This document shows, piece after piece, positions 50,685 through 59,634 of a DNA stretch of 64,000 bases (the first letter of the stretch is position 1; each line of letters starts with the position of its first letter). Below the pieces are notes generated by a model. That model had not been told where the DNA came from. It did not search any database and worked only from the letters and a program-made list of their open reading frames with translations. The position numbers were made by a program, and so were the translations under genes. Origin of the DNA: Sphingobium boeckii (GTDB lineage: Bacteria; Pseudomonadota; Alphaproteobacteria; Sphingomonadales; Sphingomonadaceae); assembly GCF_014199215.1 (NCBI RefSeq), contig NZ_JACIJC010000003.1, forward strand, positions 558,001 to 622,000. The letters run 5' to 3'.

Positions 50685-51403
50685 TACATATGCTGCCCGC
50701 CATTGATCGACAGCGTCGATCCGGTGACGAAGCCCGCCTCGTCCGAACAGAGGAACGCCACGCCGCGCGCGATTTCACTCGCCTGACCCAAGCGACCAAC
50801 AGGCACTTTGGCCACGATCTTTTCGAGCACTTCGGGCGGCACCGCGGCCACCATGTCCGTATCGATATACCCCGGTGCCAGCGCGTTTACAGTGATCCCG
50901 GTCCGCGCGCCTTCCTGCGCCAGCGCCTTGGTGAAGCCATGGATGCCGGACTTTGCCGCAGCATAGTTCACCTGGCCATATTGGCCGCCCTGCCCGTTGA
51001 TCGATCCGATATTGACGATCCGGCCCCATTTGCGCTCTTTCATGCCGGGGAACACGGCCTTCGCCATATTGAAGCAGCCGCCCAGATTGACGCGCATCAC
51101 TTCGTTCCAGTCATCAAAGCTCATCTTCATCAACACGCCATCGCGCGTGATCCCCGCGTTGTTGACGAGCACATCGACCGGGCCGAGATCCTGCAGCACC
51201 TGGTTTGCTCCATCCTGGCAGGCGTCGAAATCGCCCACGTCCCATTTATAGGTTTTGATCCCGGTGCGCTCGGAAAAGGCCTTGGCCTTTTCCTCATTGC
51301 CCCCGTAATTGGCGGCGACCACCATCCCCATATCCTGAAGCGCAAGGCTGATCGCCTCGCCAATACCGCGTGTGCCGCCGGTGACGATCGCTACTCTGGT
51401 CAT
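50681..51403 (-). CDS. phbB: Acetoacetyl-CoA reductase
   Basis: This 240-residue NADPH-dependent short-chain dehydrogenase makes 3-hydroxybutyryl-CoA for polyhydroxybutyrate. It has TGGTRGIGEA at 8-17, NNAGITRDG, the Ser-Tyr-Lys triad in INIGSINGQGGQYGQVNYAAAK, and the PhbB-like KMSFDDWNEVMRVNL and APGYIDTDMVAAVP. GGAGAG precedes the ATG at 51403. The open frame starts 12 codons earlier but lacks similarity there. Neither phaA nor phaC is adjacent, though a possible phaC starts at 63938. Confidence 0.93.
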   Translation of the reverse strand: MTRVAIVTGGTRGIGEAISLALQDMGMVVAANYGGNEEKAKAFSERTGIKTYKWDVGDFDACQDGANQVLQDLGPVDVLVNNAGITRDGVLMKMSFDDWNEVMRVNLGGCFNMAKAVFPGMKERKWGRIVNIGSINGQGGQYGQVNYAAAKSGIHGFTKALAQEGARTGITVNALAPGYIDTDMVAAVPPEVLEKIVAKVPVGRLGQASEIARGVAFLCSDEAGFVTGSTLSINGGQHMY

Positions 51404-51508
51404 GGGAATCGCTCTCCTCTCTCTTGTGTTATCGATCATGACTAATGGAATGTGGACGCCGCGGAAAGCTGGCGAATTGTGTAAAATTCTGTCCGGCCCC
51501 GAAAATGT

Positions 51509-52507
51509 TTACAGCCAGCCGGAAAGCTCGCGGCTGATCAGATGATCCAGCATCGCCACGCCCACCGGGCTGGCGTTCAGGCAGGGCAGATAGGCGAAGT
51601 GCGTGCCGCCCGCTTCGATGAAACTCTCCCGCCCGCGGATCGCCAGTTCCTCCAGCGTTTCGAGGCAATCGGATGAAAAGCCGGGCGACACGATCGCAAT
51701 CTTCTTCACGCCCTGGCCCGGAAGCGCGGCCAGCGTGACATCGGTCGCCGGCCCCAGCCATTTGGCCCGGCCGAAACGGGATTGGAATGTCACGATCAGA
51801 TCGCGGCCCATCGCCTCGCCCAGCAGGCGCGCGGTCTTCCGGCAATGGCAATGATAGGGATCGCCCATATGCAGCGTGCGTTCGGGCATTCCGTGAAAAC
51901 TCGCCATCAGCGCATCGGGCGTGAAATCCAGCGCGGCCAGACTGGTGTCGATCGACGATTTCAGCGCGGCGATATAGGCGGCATCGTCATGATAAGGCGG
52001 CAGCGTGCGCAAGGCCGGCTGCCAGCGCATATCCATCAGCGCGCGAAACGCATCGTCATTGGCGGTTGCGGTGGTCGCGCCACAATATTGCGGATAGAGC
52101 GGCGCGATCAGGACGCGGTCGCAGCCCGCCGCTTTCATCACCGCCAGCCGGTCCGCAATTGCCGGATTGCCATAGCGCATCGCATAATCGACCATCACGT
52201 CCGCACCGAAGGCGTCTTTCAGCGCCGCCGCCTGCGCCTTGGTATTGGCAGCAAGCGGTGAGCCATCCGGTCCCCAGACCAGACCATAAGCATGGGCCGA
52301 TTTCTTTGGCCGCGTGTTGAGGATGATCCCGCGCAGGATCGGCTGCCAGAGCAGGGCCGGGATTTCCACCACGCGCCGATCGGACAGGAATTGCTTCAGA
52401 TAGCGCTTCACCGAGGGTGAATCGGGCGCGTCGGGTGTCCCCAGATTGATCAGGAGAACGCCGATGCGGGGCGCAGCAACGATCGGGTGATCCACGGGCA
52501 GGGTCAT
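51509..52507 (-). CDS. hemH: Ferrochelatase
   Basis: HemH inserts Fe(II) into protoporphyrin IX, the last step of haem synthesis. It has 332 residues, a typical length. Motifs: VLLINLGTPDAPDSPSVKRYLKQFLSD, APLYPQYCGATTA, MASFHGMPERTLHMGDPYHCHCRKTARLL (catalytic His in FHGMP) and SPGFSSDCLETLEE. A 4-base overlap with the molybdenum hydroxylase gene upstream couples them. The P450 gene in this window depends on its product. Membrane-associated or cytoplasmic. Confidence 0.95.
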   Translation of the reverse strand: MTLPVDHPIVAAPRIGVLLINLGTPDAPDSPSVKRYLKQFLSDRRVVEIPALLWQPILRGIILNTRPKKSAHAYGLVWGPDGSPLAANTKAQAAALKDAFGADVMVDYAMRYGNPAIADRLAVMKAAGCDRVLIAPLYPQYCGATTATANDDAFRALMDMRWQPALRTLPPYHDDAAYIAALKSSIDTSLAALDFTPDALMASFHGMPERTLHMGDPYHCHCRKTARLLGEAMGRDLIVTFQSRFGRAKWLGPATDVTLAALPGQGVKKIAIVSPGFSSDCLETLEELAIRGRESFIEAGGTHFAYLPCLNASPVGVAMLDHLISRELSGWL

Positions 52508-54768
52508 GTGTTTCCAGTCCTGAGCGGCAGGCGTCGCAAGCGCTGCCCGTTGGCGGCGAAGATGGCGTTGGCAATGGCCGGGCCAACAGGCGGCACGGCG
52601 ATTTCACTGACGCCACCCGGCGGAGCGTTGGAGCGGATGATCTCGACGATGATTTCAGGACATTGCGCGAGACGCGGGATCTCCAGCGCCTCAAAATTCC
52701 GGAGCACGGGAAGGCCGCGCTCGAAATCCACCGGCGCACCCGTCGCCGCCGCGATGGCATAGATGATGCCGCCCTCGATCTGCTGGCGGACCAGATCGGG
52801 GTTGATCACGCGCCCGCAATCGACCGCGGCCACAACGCGGCTGACCGCCACTGTCTGATTTTCCTCGATCCGCGCTTCTGCCACGATCGCGACATGACTG
52901 CCGGCCATGGAATGGCAGGCGATGCCCTGTCCACTGCCCTGCACCCCGCCCTCCCAATTGCCGCGCGCGGCCGCGGCGGACAGGCACAACGCCAGGCGCG
53001 GATGGCCCATCAGCATCTGCATCCTGAACGAAAGCGGCTCCACGCCCGATGCGATCGCCAGTTCGTCGATGAAGCATTCGGTGAAGAAGGCGGTGTAGCT
53101 ATGCGCGCCCGATCGCCAATGGCCGGTGGGCACGCCGAGCGCTGCGGGATGATGATCCACGCCCAGCGCCGAAATCGCATAAGGCGGCACGGCACCGGCA
53201 ATCGCGCTTTCGTCCGCGCCTTCGGGATCGGGGATGAAGGCACCGGCCAGTCCGCTCCCCGCCATCATGCGCGCCGCCTGCTCCGCCGCGGTGGCGGGCG
53301 CGGCGATCTTGGCGAGCCAGCCCTCGATCCGCCCGCCCGGGCCGAGCTTCGCGCTCATTCGCGCCTGCGCGGCAGGACGAAACAGATCGTGCGCGATATC
53401 TTCCGCGCGGGACCACACAAGCTGGATCGGCCGGTTCATGCGCTGCGCGATGATCGCCGCCTGCACGGCCGCTTCGGCTTCGAGCTTGCGGCCGAAGCTT
53501 CCCCCGACCAGCATCGGATGGATCGTCACGGCATCCTCCGCAAGGCCCAGTGCGGCGGCGCAATGCGCGCGCGCGATGGCGGGTGCCTGCGTGGGCAGCC
53601 AGATTTCGAGATGATCCCGCTTGAACCGCGCGGTCGCGGTCATCGTCTCCATCGGAGCGTGCACCGCCAGGCCCACCGCATATTCGGCGGCATGGATCGT
53701 CTGTCCGCGAAATGCCGCGCCCAGATCGCCCGTGGCGGCAAAGCGTGTGCCATCGCCGTCCAGCGCGCCCTCCAGCGCATCCGTCATCCGCTTGGTGCTG
53801 GCCCATGGCCCGCGCGTTTCGAACAGCGGGCGCATGGCGTCGAGCGCGCGTTCAGCCGCCCAGCCATTGCTCGCCACCGCCGCCACCCAATGCGGCGTAT
53901 CCACCACGCCCATCACACCGGGCACCGCCTCCGCCGCCTTGCGATCGAGCGACTTCAGCATCGTATCGCCCACCGGCCCCTGCCGGATCGCTGCGAAGGC
54001 CAGATCGGGCACGCGCACATCCGCCGCAAAATTGGCGGATCCATCCACCTTGGAAGGGAGATCGAGACGCGGCAGCTTGAGTCCAGTCAGCCGGTTTTCC
54101 TGCCCATCGCGCATCGGCAGCGGATCGGGCAGATGATAGGCCATGGCCGCCGCGGCCAGTCCACCGAAACGCAGCCGCTCTTCCCCGCGCACCACGAAGC
54201 CCCCCGCCGTATCGCAAGCCTCCCAATCGGCGTCCCATTGCGCCGCCGCCGCCTTGCACAAGAGCACGCGCGCCGCAGCGCCCGCCTCGCGCATCGGCTG
54301 CTCGAACGCGCGCACCGAGCTTGATCCACTGGTGATCATCAACGCTTCCCGCGTGGCATATTCCTGCGCGGACCATCGGATCGCGCCTTGCAGGAAACCG
54401 GGGCCGCGCCCCTCGGCCAGGTCGCCCGCGATCAGCCGGTTGGCATAAACTGGGCTGATCGGCGCCGGCTCAACGGCGATCGTGCGCCAGTCCGCACCCA
54501 GTTCGTCCGCCAGGATTTGCGGAAGCGCGGTGAACACCCCCTGCCCCAATTCGGCCTGCGGCACGACCACGGTGACCACGCCGCTTTCGGCGATCTTCAG
54601 GAAAGCGTTGACGATGGTCTCGCCTTTGTTGGCGATCAGATTGGGCGCATAACGGCGCGGCCATAGTGTCCATGCCACCAGCAGGCCCACCCCGGCACCA
54701 CCGCCGACCAGCAATTGCCGGCGCGTCGGTGTCCCGATGCTCTCCCTGATCCTGTCCCCAAACGCCAT
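52504..54768 (-). CDS. Exported molybdenum-cofactor hydroxylase large subunit (IorB-like)
   Basis: This 754-residue xanthine dehydrogenase-family protein has a twin-arginine signal, PTRRQLLVGGGAGVGLLVAW, so it is exported folded. Motifs: VVPQAELGQGVFTALPQILADELG, LVGGSFGRKLEAEAAVQAAIIA, FTECFIDELAIASGVEPLSFRMQ and AVDCGRVINPDLVRQQIEGGIIYAIAAA. It matches the isoquinoline 1-oxidoreductase beta/aldehyde dehydrogenase group. The [2Fe-2S] small subunit normally encoded next to it is absent here. It overlaps hemH by 4 bases. The substrate is a heterocycle or aldehyde; not determined. Confidence 0.9.
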   Translation of the reverse strand: MAFGDRIRESIGTPTRRQLLVGGGAGVGLLVAWTLWPRRYAPNLIANKGETIVNAFLKIAESGVVTVVVPQAELGQGVFTALPQILADELGADWRTIAVEPAPISPVYANRLIAGDLAEGRGPGFLQGAIRWSAQEYATREALMITSGSSSVRAFEQPMREAGAAARVLLCKAAAAQWDADWEACDTAGGFVVRGEERLRFGGLAAAAMAYHLPDPLPMRDGQENRLTGLKLPRLDLPSKVDGSANFAADVRVPDLAFAAIRQGPVGDTMLKSLDRKAAEAVPGVMGVVDTPHWVAAVASNGWAAERALDAMRPLFETRGPWASTKRMTDALEGALDGDGTRFAATGDLGAAFRGQTIHAAEYAVGLAVHAPMETMTATARFKRDHLEIWLPTQAPAIARAHCAAALGLAEDAVTIHPMLVGGSFGRKLEAEAAVQAAIIAQRMNRPIQLVWSRAEDIAHDLFRPAAQARMSAKLGPGGRIEGWLAKIAAPATAAEQAARMMAGSGLAGAFIPDPEGADESAIAGAVPPYAISALGVDHHPAALGVPTGHWRSGAHSYTAFFTECFIDELAIASGVEPLSFRMQMLMGHPRLALCLSAAAARGNWEGGVQGSGQGIACHSMAGSHVAIVAEARIEENQTVAVSRVVAAVDCGRVINPDLVRQQIEGGIIYAIAAATGAPVDFERGLPVLRNFEALEIPRLAQCPEIIVEIIRSNAPPGGVSEIAVPPVGPAIANAIFAANGQRLRRLPLRTGNT

Positions 54769-54822
54769 TGACGCCTGATAGGATGCGGGGCGGTTTAGGG
54801 AAAGGGGTTAGTCAGGAAGAAA

Positions 54823-54930
54823 AGGGCCACCCCCGGCCCCTCCAAGAAGGCTTGGAGGGGAGTCATATTGCGCCGCCTCTTCTCCCCTCCCGGCCTTCCG
54901 GGAGGGGCCGGGGGTGGGCACTTCCCTTTT
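54823..54930. repeat. Large inverted repeat between the hydroxylase and acyl-CoA synthetase genes
   Basis: Left arm GCCACCCCCGGCCCCTCC (54826-54843) pairs with GGAGGGGCCGGGGGTGGG (54901-54918). Smaller hairpins lie inside each arm. It spans most of the gap between two minus-strand genes and lacks a strong T-tract. A different family from the GTCATTCCCGC elements. Confidence 0.8.
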
Positions 54931-56642
54931 TACCCAACACCCTCCAGCGTTGCCAATTTCCGATAAGCCGCGCGGATCGAAACCTTGTCGATCTTCTCGG
55001 TCCCCAAGCGCGGCAGCGGATCGGCCACCAGCCAGACGCGGGCAGGCAGCTTGAACGGTGCCAGCCGAGTCTTCAGGAAATCGAGCAACGCTACCACATC
55101 CAGCGCGCCATGGTCTTTCAGATGGATCACGGCACCCGGCACTTCACCGAAGCGCGCATCGGGCAGCCCGAACACCGCCGCCTCGGCCACCGCCTCATGC
55201 GCATAGATCGCCGCCTCCACCTCCTGGCACGAGATATTCTCGCCGCCGCGGATGATGATGTCCTTCTTGCGATCGACGATGAAGAGATATCCATCCTCGT
55301 CCAGATAGCCAATGTCCCCCGTGCGGAAGAACCCATCGGATGTGATCGCCGCCTGCGTGGCGGCTTCATTGTTCCAATAGCCCAGGAAATTGCAGATCGT
55401 GCGGATGCAGACTTCGCCGCGATCGCCTTGCGGCAGCGATTGCCCGGCATCGTCCAGGATTGCCAGCTCGACGAGCGGCTTCGATGCCGGACCGGTGCTG
55501 TTCGGCTTGGCGAGATAATTCTCGTTGATATTGCTGCATCCCACCGCGTTGGTTTCGGTCAGGCCATAGCCCAGCAAAGGATGCGCGCCGCCCATTTCGT
55601 CCTCGAGCCGCTTTACATGTTCGGGCGGCCGCGCCGCGCCGCCGGCCGCAAAGGACGCCACCGTGGACAGATCATATTGCGCGCGATTGGGGTGGGTCAT
55701 GATCTCGAAGCTCATCAGCGGCACGCCGACGAAATAGGTCGCCTTTTCGCGCGCCATCAGCCGCATGGCATCTTCGGCATCCCATTTGGGCATCAGCACC
55801 AGCTTGCGGCCCATGGCGAAGCTCTGCAGCATCACCGGGATCTCGGCCGTGACATGAAACAGTGGGACATTGAGCAGGGTGCAGGGCTGCACCGAGGGTG
55901 CCTTGCCATCCTGCGTCACCAGATCGAGCATCGCGAGTGTGATCGCCAGATAGTTGAACGTCCCCTGCACCACCCCGCGATGATCGGAATAGGCACCTTT
56001 GGACTGGCCGGTGGAGCCGGAGGTGAAGAGGATCGTTGCCAGATCATCGCCCGTCAGTTCGGGCAGCGGCGTATCGGCCCCGCCGCCCCGCGCCAGTAAC
56101 GGCGCGATCGCCTGATCAATCGGCAGTGAGACATCGAGCGATACGAGCGTCGCGCCGCTGTCTTCATCGCATTCGGCCAGCCGCTTCACGCGCGGCGGAT
56201 CCGCCAGCACCAGCTTCGTGCCGGTATCGCGAATCCCGTCGGCCAGTTCGCAGCCCTGCCACCAACCATTGAGCAGGGTCGCCACGCCGCCGGCCATGAT
56301 CACACCCATATAGCTGACGATCCAGCCCGGCGCATTGCGCATGGCGATCCCCACACGGTCCCCGCGCTTCACGCCCCAGCCCTCGACCAGCGCGCCCGCC
56401 ACCTTGCGGGCGGCGGCATAGGTTTGGGTGAAGCTCAGGCGCTCATCGCCCTCCACCAGGAAATCGGCATCGCCATGCTGCGCGCAGAAATGCGCGAAAT
56501 AGTGGGACAATGCGGGCGGAGCGGCTGCGATCATGGGCAGCGCCGTGCCGAAGCGTTCGATCGTCGTGAGCGCCATGGGTGCGCCCGGATCGGTGAGCTT
56601 CGCCAACGCCTGCGCGATGCGCAAATCGAGCGCGGATGGCAT
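54930..56642 (-). CDS. AMP-dependent acyl-CoA synthetase
   Basis: This 570-residue cytoplasmic enzyme activates a carboxylic acid to its CoA thioester via an acyl-AMP. Motifs: FTSGSTGQSKGAYSDHRG (P-loop), YGLTETNAVG, GEVCIRTICNFLGYWNNEAAT, RTGDIGYLDEDGYLFIVDRKKDIIIRGGENI and the C-terminal EVPGAVIHLKD. Likely substrates are fatty acids. The gene is divergent from lgt with 72 bases between them. Its N-terminus is about 30 residues longer than short members. Confidence 0.92.
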   Translation of the reverse strand: MPSALDLRIAQALAKLTDPGAPMALTTIERFGTALPMIAAAPPALSHYFAHFCAQHGDADFLVEGDERLSFTQTYAAARKVAGALVEGWGVKRGDRVGIAMRNAPGWIVSYMGVIMAGGVATLLNGWWQGCELADGIRDTGTKLVLADPPRVKRLAECDEDSGATLVSLDVSLPIDQAIAPLLARGGGADTPLPELTGDDLATILFTSGSTGQSKGAYSDHRGVVQGTFNYLAITLAMLDLVTQDGKAPSVQPCTLLNVPLFHVTAEIPVMLQSFAMGRKLVLMPKWDAEDAMRLMAREKATYFVGVPLMSFEIMTHPNRAQYDLSTVASFAAGGAARPPEHVKRLEDEMGGAHPLLGYGLTETNAVGCSNINENYLAKPNSTGPASKPLVELAILDDAGQSLPQGDRGEVCIRTICNFLGYWNNEAATQAAITSDGFFRTGDIGYLDEDGYLFIVDRKKDIIIRGGENISCQEVEAAIYAHEAVAEAAVFGLPDARFGEVPGAVIHLKDHGALDVVALLDFLKTRLAPFKLPARVWLVADPLPRLGTEKIDKVSIRAAYRKLATLEGVG

Positions 56643-56714
56643 AAGGCTCCTCTCCTCTCTTGGGTTATTGGTTTTCCGGCTATATGAGGGCGCAAATCAT
56701 CGGGGGTAAAGCCT

Positions 56715-57599
56715 TTGTTATTGTCATTTCTGGCTTCCGCTACGTCACACTTGAGTTTCGAGACACTGGGGCTTCACCCGGTGGCGGTCGATCTCGGATT
56801 TTTCCAGATTCGCTGGTATTCCCTTGCCTATATCGCGGGAATCGTCCTGGGCTGGTGGTATCTGCTCAAGCTGCTCGCCCGGCCCGGCGCACCGATGGCG
56901 CGGCGTCATGCCGACGATCTGGTATTCTATGCCACGCTCGGCATCATCCTGGGCGGGCGCATTGCCTATATCCTCTTCTATCAGCCCGCGATCCTCAACA
57001 ATCCGCTCGACGCGCTGAAATTATGGGAAGGCGGGATGAGCTTCCACGGCGGCATGATCGGCGTCACCGTCGGCATCATCCTGCTGGCGCGCAAGGAAAA
57101 GCTCAATTGGCTGCGTATCCACGATTATGTGGCGTGCTGCGTCCCCTTCGGCCTGTTTTTCGGGCGGCTTGCAAATTTCGTGAACGGTGAACTCTGGGGC
57201 CGCGAAACCGACGTGTCCTGGGCGATCCGCTTTCCCGAATACATGAGCGGCATGTTGATCACCGGCCCGCCGCGTCACCCGAGCCAGCTTTACGAAGCGG
57301 GAATGGAAGGCCTGTTGCTGATGCTGGTGCTCTGGCTGATGTTCTGGAAAACCCAGGCGCGCTATGAGCCGGGCAAGCTCGTCGGCACCTTCCTGCTGGG
57401 CTATGGCATCAGCCGCTTCACCGTGGAATTCTTCCGCCAGCCGGACGCGCAATTGACCGAATTTGCCTATAACAGCGGCATGAGCATGGGCCAATGGCTC
57501 ACCGTGCCGATGATCGTGGGCGGCATCTATCTGATCGCCACCGCCAAGGGCCGCCGCCAGCGCGTTGAGGCCACCGGCGGGGGCCAAAGCGTCGCTTAA
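56715..57599 (+). CDS. lgt: Prolipoprotein diacylglyceryl transferase
   Basis: Lgt attaches diacylglycerol to the lipobox Cys of prolipoproteins in the inner membrane, the step before Lsp and Lnt. TTG start at 56715 with GGGGG upstream; 294 residues. Seven membrane segments and conserved motifs: [37 protein letters not shown] and [13 protein letters not shown], with catalytic residues in the RxxNFxNxE and H-G-G-x-x-G stretches. It likely begins an operon with midA and pgeF, with a palindrome after lgt. Confidence 0.95.
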   Translation: MLLSFLASATSHLSFETLGLHPVAVDLGFFQIRWYSLAYIAGIVLGWWYLLKLLARPGAPMARRHADDLVFYATLGIILGGRIAYILFYQPAILNNPLDALKLWEGGMSFHGGMIGVTVGIILLARKEKLNWLRIHDYVACCVPFGLFFGRLANFVNGELWGRETDVSWAIRFPEYMSGMLITGPPRHPSQLYEAGMEGLLLMLVLWLMFWKTQARYEPGKLVGTFLLGYGISRFTVEFFRQPDAQLTEFAYNSGMSMGQWLTVPMIVGGIYLIATAKGRRQRVEATGGGQSVA

Positions 57600-57611
57600 C
57601 CAAAGCCACCA

Positions 57612-57687
57612 CTTGTCGCGAGCGAAGTCGAAGGACGTAGGACCAAGGACCAACGTCCCTCGACTTCGCTCGGGACAAGCGGGTAAA
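57612..57687. repeat. GTTTGTC-type palindrome between lgt and the methyltransferase
   Basis: Arms 57612-57640 (CTTGTCGCGAGCGAAGTCGA) and 57655-57687 (TCGACTTCGCTCGGGACAAG) are nearly complementary. Related to 3595-3668 and 4133-4168. It sits within an otherwise conserved operon, possibly modulating read-through. Confidence 0.75.
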
Positions 57688-57716
57688 AAGCAAGGCCGCG
57701 TGGGAGGTTTGGAGAT

Positions 57717-58766
57717 ATGACGCCTTCCCCCGTCGCCAAACGCCTGGCCCGGGTCATTGAACAGGGCGGGCCGATCCCCGTTGCGCAGTTCATGGCGGAG
57801 GCGAATGCGCATTATTATGCGACGCGCGATCCGCTGGGCGCAGGCGGCGATTTCATCACCGCGCCCGAGATCAGCCAGATGTTCGGCGAACTCTGCGGTC
57901 TCTGGCTGGCCGATCTGTGGCTGCGCGCCGGATCGCCCATCACCGCGCTCTATGCCGAATTGGGGCCGGGGCGCGGCACACTGGCGGCCGATGCGCTCCG
58001 CGCCATGCGCGCGGCGCGGCTCGATCCGCCGGTACATTTCGTGGAAACCAGCGCAGCCTTGCGGACCGCCCAAGCCGAGCGCGTGGCGGGCGCGCACTGG
58101 CACGATGCCGTGGCGGAACTCCCCACCTCAGGTCCGCTGCTCATCGTGGCCAATGAGTTTTTCGATGCGCTCCCCGTCCGGCAACTCGTTGCGACCGCAA
58201 ACGGCTGGCGCGAGCGCGTGGTGGCTTTGAATGGCAGCGATTTCGTTGCCACCATCGGCCCGCGCCCGATGGACGCCGCGATCCCGCCCGCCCTGATCGA
58301 TGCACCGCCGGGCGCCATCATCGAAACTTCACCCGCCGCCAACGCCATCGCCGCGCAGATTGCCACGCGGATCGCGGATCAAGGCGGCGCGGCACTGTTC
58401 ATCGATTACGGCTATTCCGGTCCTGCCACGGGCGACACGCTTCAGGCGGTGAAGGCCCATGCTTATGCCGATCCCTTCGCCGATCCAGGCGAACGCGATC
58501 TGACCGCGCATGTCGATTTCGCCGCATTGGCGCAGGAAGGCCGGGCGGCCGGATTGCGCATCTGCGGCCCCATAGAGCAGGGCGATTGGCTGAACGGTCT
58601 CGGCATTGCCGCCCGCGCCGCATCTCTCATGAAAGCCCGCCCCGAACGCGCCGACGAGATCGCCGCCGCGCGCGATCGGCTCGTCAAGGCCGATCAGATG
58701 GGGCGATTGTTCAAGGTGCTGGCGTTCGTATCGCCGGATTGGCCGGAACCGGAAGGGTTTCGCTGA
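57717..58766 (+). CDS. SAM-dependent methyltransferase of the MidA/NDUFAF7 family
   Basis: This 349-residue protein has ITAPEISQMFGELCGLWLADLW, the SAM-binding motif AELGPGRGTLAADALRAM, and VANEFFDALPVRQLV, the family signature. Close relatives methylate an Arg of a respiratory complex I subunit; that substrate is an inference here. The gene follows lgt and precedes pgeF, an order often seen in alphaproteobacteria. Cytoplasmic. Confidence 0.9.
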   Translation: MTPSPVAKRLARVIEQGGPIPVAQFMAEANAHYYATRDPLGAGGDFITAPEISQMFGELCGLWLADLWLRAGSPITALYAELGPGRGTLAADALRAMRAARLDPPVHFVETSAALRTAQAERVAGAHWHDAVAELPTSGPLLIVANEFFDALPVRQLVATANGWRERVVALNGSDFVATIGPRPMDAAIPPALIDAPPGAIIETSPAANAIAAQIATRIADQGGAALFIDYGYSGPATGDTLQAVKAHAYADPFADPGERDLTAHVDFAALAQEGRAAGLRICGPIEQGDWLNGLGIAARAASLMKARPERADEIAAARDRLVKADQMGRLFKVLAFVSPDWPEPEGFR

Positions 58767-58808
58767 CTCTTCATTTTCAATGGGGAGGTATCTGGCTATG
58801 CTACTTTC

Positions 58809-59570
58809 ATGCCTCATATCGAAGTCATCCGCGCCGCCGCCCTTTCCTCTTTACCTCATGGCTTCCTCGGCCGCCGGGGCGGGGTTTCCACCGGGATTCA
58901 CGCCGGATTGAATGTGGGTCTGGGCAGCGACGACGATCGCGCCGCCATCATCGAAAATCGCGCACGCGCCACAGATGCCGTGCTGCCTGGCTCGAAATTG
59001 GTGACGTTGCATCAAGTGCACAGCGCCCACGCCGTGACCGTGACCGCGCCCTTCCCCGACGATCAGCGTCCCCATGCCGACGCCCTCGTCACCGATCGAC
59101 CCGGTCTTCTGCTGGGCATCCTCACCGCTGATTGCGTCCCCGTGCTGTTCGCCGATGTCCAGGCCGGTGTCATCGGCGCGGCCCATGCCGGCTGGAAGGG
59201 TGCAATCGGCGGCGTGACCGATGCGACGATCACCGCGATGGAGGCGCTCGGCGCAGACCGCAGCCGGATCGTGGCCGCGATCGGACCTTGCATCGGGCGC
59301 GCCTCCTATGAGGTGAGCCAGGATTTCGCGGCGGTCTTCGCACAAGCCGATCCCGCCAATGAGCGCTTCTTCAGTGCGGGCAAGCCGGGCCACCATCAAT
59401 TCGATATCGAAGCCTATGTGACCGCGCGGCTCGCCGCCGCGGGCCTAAGCCAGATCGAGGCTTTGGGGCTGGATACCTATGCCGATCCGACACGTTTCTT
59501 CAGCTATCGTCGCTCGTGCCATCGCGGCGAAGCGGGCTATGGCCGAGCGATATCCCTGATCGGGATGTAG
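58809..59570 (+). CDS. pgeF: Peptidoglycan editing factor PgeF (multicopper-like/laccase domain)
   Basis: This 253-residue protein has LVTLHQVHSAHAVTV, GILTADCVPVLFADVQAGVIGAAHAGWKGAIGG and GPCIGRASYEV, with the conserved His, Cys and His around a zinc. YfiH/PgeF removes misincorporated residues in cell-wall precursors. It lies 42 bases after the methyltransferase. The end FSYRRSCHRGEAGYGR is typical. No signal peptide. Confidence 0.93.
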   Translation: MPHIEVIRAAALSSLPHGFLGRRGGVSTGIHAGLNVGLGSDDDRAAIIENRARATDAVLPGSKLVTLHQVHSAHAVTVTAPFPDDQRPHADALVTDRPGLLLGILTADCVPVLFADVQAGVIGAAHAGWKGAIGGVTDATITAMEALGADRSRIVAAIGPCIGRASYEVSQDFAAVFAQADPANERFFSAGKPGHHQFDIEAYVTARLAAAGLSQIEALGLDTYADPTRFFSYRRSCHRGEAGYGRAISLIGM

Positions 59571-59634
59571 TTTCATCCGCAACCATTTCGCGTTAGAGTA
59601 ATTTTATTACAAGAATAGCGAGAGGTTTTCCGAC

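Noticed and set aside
52663-54324. A 553-codon open frame opposite the molybdenum hydroxylase
   Set aside because: Arg/His/Ala-rich shadow translation with no motif.
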